The position numbers and the translations under genes were made by a program. The notes beneath the pieces were generated by a model that was given only the letters and a program-made list of their open reading frames with translations, did not search any database and was not told where the DNA came from. Positions 56,181 to 64,000 of a stretch of DNA of 64,000 nucleotides are shown one piece after another (the stretch's first letter is position 1; every line of letters starts with the position of its first letter). Source of the DNA: Phoma sp. XZ068 (lineage: Eukaryota; Ascomycota; Dothideomycetes; Pleosporales; Didymellaceae). The stretch spans positions 3,038,001-3,102,000 of the forward strand of contig RBKR01000001.1 of assembly GCA_004835665.1 (NCBI GenBank), read 5' to 3'.

Positions 56181-56981
56181 TCACGACTCCTCGCCCCTTT
56201 CCACTGGAACCTGCACATCCGCACAGTTCACCAACACGCTAACAAAAAGCGTACTAGCCAACACCTGCGCCAACATGGCAACCTCCTCCCTCGTCAGCCT
56301 GCCCTCCCTATCTGCATCCTCACTCTCCACCGCCACACCCTCACCCTCCCCTTCCAACCACCCCTCCTGCGGCCTCACCCCCGGCCGATCCCTAACCACA
56401 ACACCCCCCCACACCTCCTCCCCCACCCTCCCCCAATTCCGCGCCATCTCCACCGCAAGCCTCGCCACATTCCGCTCTCTCCTCGACAATCCCACCCCAT
56501 CGGTCTCCTCTCCCCTAAGCAATGCATCAACAACCCCCTCCCCAAGCCCCAAACCCTCCGCACCCCGCCGATGCATATCGACAACCCATCCCGCCCCCGC
56601 TCTCCCCGCAGCAGCAAGCTGAACCACACACCTCTCCCTCGCCGTAAAAACCGGTGAAACTGAGATACCGTGGATATAAGCGCAGTATCGTCCCAGCCAT
56701 CCATCAGTATAACTCAGCAGTGCGAAGGGGCCGGCGAGAGAGCCAGAGGGGGAGTAGAGGGTGAATGTTGGGCCGAAGAGGCGTTGGGCCGTGTGGGTGC
56801 TGTGGAGGAGGGAGAGGGTGTGGTGGGCTGAGGGGCAGGGGTTTCGTGGGAAGCGTGGTGGTGTGGTTGTTGATGTGGATGATGAGGGTGAGGGGGTGGG
56901 TTGAGTGGAGGTGGGTGTGGTGATTGTGTGTTGTGTGTCTGTGGGTTCAGACAACGGTGTAGTTTCCCTGTCGAGATCCAT
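56181..56981 (-). CDS. AhpD/carboxymuconolactone decarboxylase-like protein
   Basis: Single exon, 266 aa. The AhpD-like helical core is seen in GPFALLSYTDGWLGRYCAYIHG, VFTARERCVVQLAAAGRAGAGWVVDMHRRGAE and LSRRERNVARLAVEMARNWG in outline. The usual redox CxxC/His motif of AhpD is absent where expected, so a peroxidase role is doubtful. The first ~65 residues are Thr/Pro/Ser-rich and disordered. The frame is open for 12 more codons upstream, but the first ATG is at 56981. The gene has an unusually long run of C/T on the opposite strand, reflecting strong codon bias. Confidence 0.65.
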   Translation of the reverse strand: MDLDRETTPLSEPTDTQHTITTPTSTQPTPSPSSSTSTTTPPRFPRNPCPSAHHTLSLLHSTHTAQRLFGPTFTLYSPSGSLAGPFALLSYTDGWLGRYCAYIHGISVSPVFTARERCVVQLAAAGRAGAGWVVDMHRRGAEGLGLGEGVVDALLRGEETDGVGLSRRERNVARLAVEMARNWGRVGEEVWGGVVVRDRPGVRPQEGWLEGEGEGVAVESEDADREGRLTREEVAMLAQVLASTLFVSVLVNCADVQVPVERGEES

Positions 56982-57465
56982 CGTGACGATTCCTGGAGTG
57001 GAAGTATGACAACCCAAGAATCATTGAGGAGCAATCGACGATTTCGACAGAGGACACGAAGTATATAACCACTATGAGCACACGGCACGGATGAGGCGTC
57101 CTCTTGAGGCGGGCACGCCCTTGTGAAGGGATGTCATGGATTGGCGAATGGAGAAGCACACATCAACGCCTCAAAGCCGCTGTGCATTCATGCAGGCGCA
57201 CAGTCCCAATTTCAAACCGACATTGCGCATGCGCATGCATGGCTCAGTGAGATTCGTAGTATGGTCCGTTATCTACACCCGTGGATATATTGCTCGAGTC
57301 AGTCTCCCCACCAGGATCTGCTAGCAGCCAACAATTCCTCATTCCTCAGTAATCAATATGAATACATTTTATTCTACAACAAGGGTGGTATCATTAACAG
57401 TACTCCACGGCAATCCTGCCCTGAGCCACAGGCAGGCGCCGATGCCAAACGCCAGACAAGGATTT
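56982..57465. other. Intergenic region
   Basis: 484 bp between the AhpD-like gene's start and the stop of the ZIP transporter gene (both minus). It holds the AhpD-like promoter and the transporter 3' UTR. A GCGCATGCGCATGC palindromic motif lies around 57228-57240. Confidence 0.5.
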
Positions 57466-58899
57466 CTAATGAGCGTGGGCGTGGGTGTGCCCGATCTGCG
57501 TGACGAGGGGGAGCAACATGCCGAACATGACGATGACGATGTCTGTCTTGGACATTGTTGTTTTTCCAAGCGGGGCGTCGAGGTAGCCGTGGATGACGGG
57601 TTCGTCTTGGGGGCTGGTGGCCTCGGTCATGGAGTGCATGGCGACGTACCTGGCGAGTTAGTGGATGCAGTTGTGGAATGATGGAGTACTTACAAGAATG
57701 TGCCGCCGGAGAAACACAGCACCCAGCCGGTGGACCAGGTCAGGCCCGCGTCTCCGCCCAGTCTGGCGCGGCCGAGGGCGTGGACGATGGCCCAGGTTGC
57801 AAAGGCGCCGGCGGGAGCAGCCAGGCTGAAGAAGGCCAAATGAGTGCGTGCTGTGCGTTTCGACAGACCCTGCTTCAACAAAACCGAGGTGAGTCCGAAT
57901 GCAGCAGGGGCCTTGTGCAGCATAATCGCGAGGAAGACGATGAAGGACAGCGAACCAGAGGGCGCAGCCGAGGAGGCACCCAGCGCGATGCCGTCGGCGC
58001 AGGCGTGGACTACCAGGCCGATGGTGGTTGCAGAAGTCTTCTTCTTGGGCGGGGGCAGGGGGTTGGGTGTCAGGACTGGTGGCGATCCCGGTGTGGCGAG
58101 TCCGTTCAGGCTCAGGCTGGAGGAGTTGTGGGGCCCACGGTGCAGGTTGGACAACGAGATGTGCATGGGCTGGTAGCCCTGCTGGGACGAAGAGAGCGCC
58201 TCGGGGACGTGGTCGACGAGGAACATGAGGATGTAGCCGAGGATGAGAGCGACGCCAATGTATGCGTGCGGGCTGGGGCCGTCCATCTGCTCGAGGTGCT
58301 TGTGGTTGTTCTCGTCTTCTTCAGGCGCATGCACACGTGTGTGGCCTTCCTTGTGGCCTTCGGTGGAGTCGTCGTCGCCGCCCTTTTGGGCCAGGTGGTG
58401 CTCCTCTTCCTCGATCGTCTGCTTGTCTTTGGCCTTCTCCTTGAGCTGGGGAGTCAGCTGGAACGGCTCGGCTCTTTCCTGGACATGGCGAGGTGCCTTG
58501 ACCGCGCCAACTCTCAGGAAGCTCGTATCCACAACCGCTGCGCGCGTCTCGATGTTGAAGTCGGGGGCTTGCTGGTTGATGCCAGTTTGCAGCTTGTGGA
58601 TGCTGGGGATGTCGGGGAGGACAGGGGCGCTTCTTGAGACGTGCGCGTGGGTCTTGCCGGCGCTGTACATGGTCTCAATGCCCTCGGGGATGATGACAAT
58701 GAGGGAGGTCCCCACGAGCACGCCGGTGCCCAGCAGGGTGATGATGCGCAGCTGGCGCGGCGAGAGCGAGAAGGAGAGCGGGAGGATGCCGGCCACGAAG
58801 GAGCTGGGCGGTTAGCTGGAGTTGTTGACGGTTGGAATACACCTACGCAATGGCCATGATCGTGCTCAGCGTGAGCAGCATGAAGAGGCCGTCCCACAT
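57466..58899 (-). CDS. ZIP-family metal transporter (SLC39A9/ZIP9-like)
   Basis: Zinc/manganese transporter of the ZIP9 branch (yeast Atx2), usually in Golgi or endomembranes. Exons are complement(join(57466..57649, 57694..58803, 58847..58899)), 448 aa, with very short introns (44 and 43 nt). Membrane segments are apparent at LFMLLTLSTIMAIA, IITLLGTGVLVGTSLIVIIP, IGVALILGYILMFLVD and further on. The ZIP signature is present: VVHACADGIALGAS in TM4 and IMLHKAPAAFGL in TM5, supplying the metal-binding His and Asp. A long His/Glu/Asp-rich cytosolic loop (HKEGHTRVHAPEEDENNHKH) and a His-rich C-terminus (GHTHAHAH) may sense or chelate metal. Divergent from HAT1. Confidence 0.92.
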
Positions 58900-59267
58900 G
58901 TTGGGTCGTGTGCGGAGTCGCTGAAGGAAGGAGCAAAAGATGGGCCAAAGTCAAAGGAAGGCCCAGTCGAAAAAGGCCAAAGGCGAAGAAAAGGCACAAA
59001 GTCGAAGAAGCGAGTCACTCGGCGCTGCCCATGTCTCGGTCGGAATTCGAGGCGGTGGAGTCGAGTGTCGGTGTTTCTGTTGATCCAACACGGTCCTCCA
59101 CAAATGTCAAGTCTCCGTGCAGGGGCTGCGTCACTAGCGCCGCCATTGGCCGTAGGGCTGAGGGACAAAGACGTCGCGGGTGCTGTCGCGCTAAAATCGC
59201 GTCCGCTTCCCTCGCGACGCGCCTGCAGACTGAGCACGACACGAGCCTGACGCTTTTCTTCTATACC
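58900..59267. other. Divergent intergenic region ZIP / HAT1
   Basis: 368 bp between the two start codons; shared promoter region. No clear motif. Confidence 0.5.
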
Positions 59268-60852
59268 ATGGATCTCGACGAGTGTGAGTATTGTATTGTT
59301 CAGTGTTTTGAGTTCTTGCGCTAACTCCACAGGGGTCACAAACTCAAACGAGTGCTTCGACATCCGCCTCTACCGCCCAGGCCCGGCCGGCGACGAGCGC
59401 ATTGGCGACGCCTTCAACCCCAGCTTCACCCACTCGGTCATCGACGAGAACGAGTCCATTGTCGGCTACAAGAACCCCAAAATTGAGCTCGACTTCCGCA
59501 CAAACGACCTCAAGCCGAAGCTCAAGATCGCCTTCGATGCCCAGCTCGACCTGAAGAAGCTGTCGCCCGACTTGGACCAGGCCCAGGTCGATCTCTCGCC
59601 GGACCTGTTCAAGCACTACCTGCCCGACGAGGTGAAGGAGAGCAAGGCAGAGCGCGATGCTGCCACCTCGGCCGACTGGAAGCCGCCGGGCGAGCTGATG
59701 CAGAGCCTCGCCGTCCACGGCAAGCGGTACGAGATCTGGAAGGCTCCCATGCTGGATCCTGCCGCGAGACAGATATGGCTGAACCTGAGGATCCTGGTGC
59801 TGCTGTTCATCGACGGCGCTACCGTGGGCGGGCTGGACGACGAGGAGACCATGGACCGCTGGTCGCTGTACTTCCTGTACGAAGTCGAGCCCACAAACAC
59901 CTCCACCACCCCATACGTCCTCGCCGGCTTCGCCACATCCTACAGGACGTGGATCTTCCCCACCTTCAACATCGCCCGCTACACTAAGATGCTGCCCAGC
60001 CCGCCCCCAGAAGCCTCGAACGGCACTGAAAAGTACACCCCCCCGCGCCTGACACAAGACCCAAAGACATTCCAGTTCAACGACAAGCTGGACAGACTCG
60101 AGACGACGTCAAGAGAAAGAATATCCCAATTCTTGATCCTCCCTCCCTACCAGGGCCAGTCCCTCGGATCCCGGCTGTACAACGTCATCTTCGAAGACCT
60201 CGTCACCAAGCCCTTCATCTACGAAATCCCCGTCGAAGACCCCAGCGAAGACTTCGACGCCATGCGCGACTACTGCGACATCGTCTACCTGCGCAAGCTC
60301 CCCGCCTTCGCCTCCCTCTCCGTAGCCTCCAGCCTGCCCGCCGCCTCCCTCCGCAAAGACTCGCCCATCCCGCGCGACCAGATCCTCGGCAACGGCATCG
60401 ACCTGGAAGCACTCCGCCACGAAGCCAAGATCGTCACAAGACAGTTCTACAGAGTGCTAGAACTCCACGCCCTATCCACCATCCCGCCCAACCACCGCAA
60501 CCGCGCCCGCATCACCCGCAAAGCAAAAGCCAGCAATGAAAACGACAGAAAATACTACTTCTGGCGTCTCGCTCTCAAACACCGCATCTACATGCAAAAC
60601 GCCGATGCCCTGGACCAGATGGAAGTCACAGAGAAGGTGGATAAGCTGGAAGCCGCCGTCGACAACCAGCAGGAAGAGTTTGAGGAGCGGCTGGAGGGCA
60701 TTGAGAAAAGGGCGAGATGGGAAAAGGGTGAGGGGTCGGCGAATGGAAATGGTGCGAGGGGGAAGCGGAAGAGGGTTGTTGTTGAGGATGAGGATGATGA
60801 TGAGTGGGAGGATATGGATGGGGATGTTGCGGCGAAGAAGCCGAAGGCTTGA
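59268..60852 (+). CDS. HAT1: Histone acetyltransferase type B catalytic subunit HAT1
   Basis: Acetylates newly made histone H4 at Lys5 and Lys12 in a complex with the RbAp46/48-type Hat2. Exons are join(59268..59283, 59333..60852), 511 aa. The tiny first exon encodes MDLDE; a 49-nt intron joins it to WVTNSNECFDIRLYRP. The Hat1 N-terminal domain includes FNPSFTHSVIDENESIVGYKNPKIEL in outline. The GNAT domain has YFLYEVEPT, YVLAGFATSYRTWIFPTFNIARYTKML in outline, and the acetyl-CoA loop LILPPYQGQSLGSRLY (~residue 278). A C-terminal tail holds a coiled coil and a basic/acidic nuclear-type sequence (GKRKRVVVEDEDDDEWED). The length is in the usual fungal range. Confidence 0.94.
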
Positions 60853-61176
60853 AAGCTTGAAATGCTTGGGGAGTGAGGAGTGAAGTGAGGAATAAGCATT
60901 GCGGGAGTACAGGCGTTCCGGGCTTTTTGGCTTTGATACCAGATGCTCACTGAGCTTTTCGAGTAAAGGAAAGTAGTAGGTTTCCATAAATCAAACATAC
61001 CACACTCTTGCGACAAGGATTTAGCATTGTCGAGAAGCTGATGACCAGCAATCTTCTAAGGACAACTTGAGTCTCAACGAGTCACTCGCTCTCCAAAAGT
61101 AGCGGTATCCATATTTCATTCATGCTCAGCTTTTGGTATCATATCATATCCCCCCCTCCCCCCCAATCATACCCCC
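60853..61176. other. Convergent intergenic region
   Basis: 324 bp between the stops of HAT1 and GAR transformylase. A C-run at about 61148-61160. No gene seen. Confidence 0.5.
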
Positions 61177-61913
61177 TCACACTTTCCCCACCCCCAACGC
61201 CCTCCTCGTCCCCTCAACAATCAATCTATGCTCAACCTCATGCATCCTCCCCTCCAACCCATCCACCCCCTCCCCCTCCCTAATCTCCACCTCCGCCGTA
61301 ACAATCGCCTCCCCCGCATCCACCTCAGCAATAACCTCATGAATCATCACACCCGTGCGCTTCAACCCCTCCGTCCGCCCCGCCTCCCACGCACGACCTA
61401 TCGCATTCGCGCCTGCGAATTCCCCCGGTAAAGCAGGGTGCAGGTTTATTATCTTGATCCCCGCGTTGGCAATCGGGGTGAGGAACGAAGGGGTGACGAT
61501 GTGCATCCAGCCTGCGCAGACGATGAGATCGGGTTTTGGGTCGAGCGCGAGGATAATGGCCGCGAGATCGGCGTCGTATTGTTCGCGGGCGGTGGTTAGG
61601 CCGGAGGGCGTGGGTGTGCCGTCGGGGTTTTTGGGGGCCGCGGATTTGTATTTAACTAGGTTGTGATAAGTCCATGGTATTCCTGCTTTTTCGGCGCGGG
61701 TGAGGCCTTGGACGCCTTTTCGGCTGGACGGGTGGGTTAGCATATTAAACTTATACTTCTGCGTATGCGGGTTACGGAGGGTGCGTACTTGGATATGACG
61801 TGGGAGATTTTCGTGTTGGGGAGGGCGTCGGTGCCGCACGCGTCGATGAGGGCTTGCAGGTTTGTCCCGCTGCCTGAGATGAGGACGGTGATGTTGTGTT
61901 GTTTCTGTGCCAT
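61177..61913 (-). CDS. ADE8: Phosphoribosylglycinamide formyltransferase (GAR transformylase)
   Basis: Third step of de novo purine synthesis: transfers a formyl group from 10-formyl-THF to GAR. Exons are complement(join(61177..61723, 61789..61913)), 223 aa. The 65-nt intron (CTAAC branch site) joins KISHVIS to NRKGVQGLTRA. The phosphate-binding loop is VLISGSGTNLQALIDAC. The catalytic region IINLHPALPGEFAGANAIGRA supplies Asn and His, and the active-site Asp is in EVDAGEAIVTAEV. The enzyme is free-standing as in yeast Ade8, not fused to GARS/AIRS. It seems complete. Codon use in the last 300 bp is extremely G/A-rich in the coding strand, which does not disturb the protein family match. Confidence 0.95.
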
Positions 61914-62632
61914 TGTGCGTATTGCAAGGGTTGCAATTAAGATAGAGAGGGGTGAGTTGGGTGTGAACTGAGGGAAGACGTCAGTGAGGCTCTGCGACTA
62001 AATTTCAGAGACGTGGGGTAACGAGAGTTTGTACCCCGCGCGATCTCGGAGGTGCCTGCAAGTCCGCAATCCACTCGAGAGTGTTAACAGCCTGAGGCAC
62101 ACATTTACGACCTGAAGCACACATATACGACCATTGATGATTATCAGTTGGTGTAATCCGTTATGTGCTGCGGCAAGTACTCCAAGATTGTCAAGAATTC
62201 AAACATCATCATTTCGAAGTCGCGCAATCAAAACCATACGGTCCAGAGTGAAAGGAAATGGGTATCCGATATCTTGTGCTTAGGAACGCTAAACGCCAAA
62301 GCTCATGCTCATGGTCATGCTGCTCATGAATCGTAACGCATCCCAGCCAGTCGCCAGTCGCCAACGCTATGCTATGAATGTTGTAGACTCCTAATCGCTC
62401 CACCACGCGCTTCGAACGCCGAAAAACTCCATCGACTGCCTCGCTCGTAAAGTGAAATTGACTGTCGTAAACTCGTAACGCCGTATTGCATAAACCAGCA
62501 CTGCCCGCCGTGTGCCGTCTCAGTGTGTTCTCGCCCCCGCACTCTCTGGAAAGCCGCGGAGGTATCAGTTACCATTACCGCTGACATCCACCTTTGGCCA
62601 ACTCCCTAAGGCCAACGCGGTCAACAAACAGC
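61914..62632. other. Intergenic region
   Basis: 719 bp between two minus-strand genes. A two-copy direct repeat of about 21 nt lies at 62090-62131. Several short AGTCGCC and CTCGTAA repeats are seen at about 62340-62490. No gene recognised. Confidence 0.5.
62090..62131. repeat. Two-copy direct repeat, ~20-nt unit
   Basis: CCTGAGGCACACATTTACGA is followed at once by CCTGAAGCACACATATACGA; two mismatches in 20 positions. It lies upstream of the GAR transformylase gene (about 180-215 bp from its ATG). Confidence 0.8.
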
Positions 62633-64000
62633 TCACGGGTCAAGCAGCTCGACATCATCAGACTCACTGCCGTAGTCGGATGCATCAAATGCCCCCTCGC
62701 CCGGGCTTGGGAGGCTGACCTCGGGCAGCATGCGCACCCGCGATTCGACCTCGACTTGCCACTGGTAGATCATGGCTTTGTCATTCTCGTCCTTGAAGCT
62801 GGCAAGGTCCGGGTCTTCGCTTGTCTCCAACTCATACAGCAACGCAACGAGGAAACCGCCCGTTTGGATCATTGGATTCAGATGCCGGCGTGGCATGCCA
62901 GAGCTGGATTCGTACGAAATCCTCTTGATGATCTCTGCGGCTGTGGCTCGAGCGCACTTGTAGGCCTCATCTAGGTTCCGGGTGTCCTCCATGTACTTGG
63001 TGAAAAGATCGCAGACGAAATCCTGCGTGCCTTCGCGGACAATGTCATCGGAGTAGAGGAGCAGCGGGTTCGCGAACTTGTCACACTTGGTGATGAGACA
63101 CCAGTAGATGTCCGCGGATGGGAGATGTATGTTGGTCAGCGTGGACACATCCTGGAAGAAGCGCAGAACGCTGCCGCCGCTAGGGGCACCGTTCTCGTCG
63201 GATTGTTGCTCAACTGTCGCAATGGCCTCGGCCACAGTGTTGCAGACTTTGCTGAACGCGTCCAGGGTGGTAGCTACCTCACAGTAGGACGACGCGACTC
63301 GAAGGTATGCGTCGCAGTAGGGATTGTGAAGCTCCGTAATGCCCTGTACAATCATAATAATTATGTTGCGCTGTACGTGGTTGTCAAGTGATCCGGCTAG
63401 CCACTTGACTACCTCTCCAGGATAGAAACGCCCCGGTTTTGTCTGATCGAAGAGTTCCACCATCTTATCCACCACTGCATAAGCCTTCATCTCGCCATAC
63501 CAACACAATAAGAACCTCTTCTCATTGTGGGTCAGTGGAAAAATCAGCTGCTCCTGGTTGATCTCGGCCATGCGATCCGCCGCGTCGCAAACCGGTGCAT
63601 TCATATCGATGCGTAAGAGCATCGTTGAGACAAAGCCTATGAGCCTGTTAAATATGCCCCTCCTCTTATCCATGACTCGCGCAAAGTCAATATAGTCGTC
63701 GGTGATCTTGGGCAATGCATGCATGCAGAGTAGTCGAAGACAGAACTCTAAGATGCCGGTATCCAACAGTGCGGCCGTCTCAACAATGCCCATTTCAGCC
63801 AGCTGGGTTAGGGTTGAGTACAAATCATCCCAGGACCTGGAGTTCTTCGATGAACTTTCAGCGAGTATCGCCAATCGCTTGGCGATCGGGACGATTGGTC
63901 CAGAATCGGAATCTGCAGAATCCAAATCCACGTCGCTGTCTGCAGTTGTGCCGTACAGAAACGGGTCTTTTTCGCGAAGATCCATGAGGCTCTCGATCAA
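62633..64000 (-). CDS. C-terminal part of a large protein, possibly ubiquitin carboxyl-terminal hydrolase (DUF3517-type region)
   Basis: 455 codons are in the window with no intron; the 5' part lies beyond the window end. The protein is all-helical, Leu-rich and ends in an acidic tail (SDYGSESDDVELLDP). Segments such as LTQLAEMGIVETAALLDTG, LTHNEKRFLLCWYGEMKAY, FYPGEVVKWLAGSLDNHVQ and HLPSADIYWCLITKCDKF look like the helical C-terminal region that follows the catalytic domain in the large fungal USP-type hydrolases (USP9X/USP34 relatives). The catalytic Cys and His boxes are not in this window, so the assignment cannot be proved here. The alternative is another large armadillo/HEAT-like scaffold. 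Confidence 0.55.
   Translation of the reverse strand: MIESLMDLREKDPFLYGTTADSDVDLDSADSDSGPIVPIAKRLAILAESSSKNSRSWDDLYSTLTQLAEMGIVETAALLDTGILEFCLRLLCMHALPKITDDYIDFARVMDKRRGIFNRLIGFVSTMLLRIDMNAPVCDAADRMAEINQEQLIFPLTHNEKRFLLCWYGEMKAYAVVDKMVELFDQTKPGRFYPGEVVKWLAGSLDNHVQRNIIIMIVQGITELHNPYCDAYLRVASSYCEVATTLDAFSKVCNTVAEAIATVEQQSDENGAPSGGSVLRFFQDVSTLTNIHLPSADIYWCLITKCDKFANPLLLYSDDIVREGTQDFVCDLFTKYMEDTRNLDEAYKCARATAAEIIKRISYESSSGMPRRHLNPMIQTGGFLVALLYELETSEDPDLASFKDENDKAMIYQWQVEVESRVRMLPEVSLPSPGEGAFDASDYGSESDDVELLDP

Noticed and set aside
57678..58637. 319-codon plus-strand ORF
   Set aside because: Antisense to the ZIP transporter exons; repeated His/acid codons on the other strand keep this frame open.
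62100..62131. Possible 5S rRNA-like start (ATACGACCAT)
   Set aside because: Only about 10 nt resemble 5S; the rest does not, and the motif belongs to a two-copy direct repeat.

Overview
The window is nuclear DNA of a filamentous ascomycete (Pezizomycotina, probably a Dothideomycete). The evidence is compact genes with short introns (mostly 43-70 nt, GT...AG with CTAAC/CTGAC-like branch points), ordinary fungal housekeeping genes on both strands, and fungal-specific families such as HET, the ApsA/Num1 cortical protein and an NFX1-finger helicase fused to AAA+ modules. The class-level placement is inference. Exon coordinates were derived by hand from splice sites and reading-frame continuity. 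I saw no tRNA, rRNA, CRISPR or intact transposon.

Layout. 0-13 kb: CCT8 chaperonin (minus, cut by the window start), mitochondrial ribosomal protein mL46, an unrecognised protein with a suspicious in-frame stop near its end, an alpha/beta hydrolase, splicing factor CWC24, and a 1,382-aa conserved fungal protein of unknown function. 14-16 kb: a low-complexity Lys/Pro/Ser-rich protein. 16.1-17.5 kb: an AT-rich gene-free stretch. 18-24 kb: a 1,988-aa ApsA/Num1-type cortical nuclear-migration protein with about 29 copies of a 20-residue repeat. 25 kb: splicing factor ISY1. 27-36 kb: a divergent pair, namely a 470-aa protein with an RGG-type N-terminus and a Cys cluster at its C-terminus, and a 2,332-aa protein that combines a UPF1-like SF1 helicase, an NFX1-like Cys/His segment, three CbxX/CfxQ-type AAA+ domains and a C-terminal Cys module. 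I regard this pair as the strongest candidate for an under-described system.

37-49 kb is dense, alternating housekeeping: AIF/FSP1-like oxidoreductase, ETF beta, isochorismatase-like hydrolase, VMS1/ANKZF1 peptidyl-tRNA hydrolase, F-box protein, TAH18/NDOR1 diflavin reductase and a two-RRM protein. Several convergent pairs leave only 25-155 bp between stop codons, and many divergent pairs share one promoter region.

50-56 kb is accessory in character: a HET-domain protein, a decayed zinc-finger-like relic, a two-exon gene for a small secreted cysteine-rich (knottin-like) protein that is not visible as a single ORF, and AT-rich sequence with one orphan ORF. 56-64 kb returns to core genes: an AhpD-like protein, a ZIP9-type metal transporter, HAT1 histone acetyltransferase, GAR transformylase, and the C-terminal part of a large protein that may be a ubiquitin hydrolase (cut by the window end).
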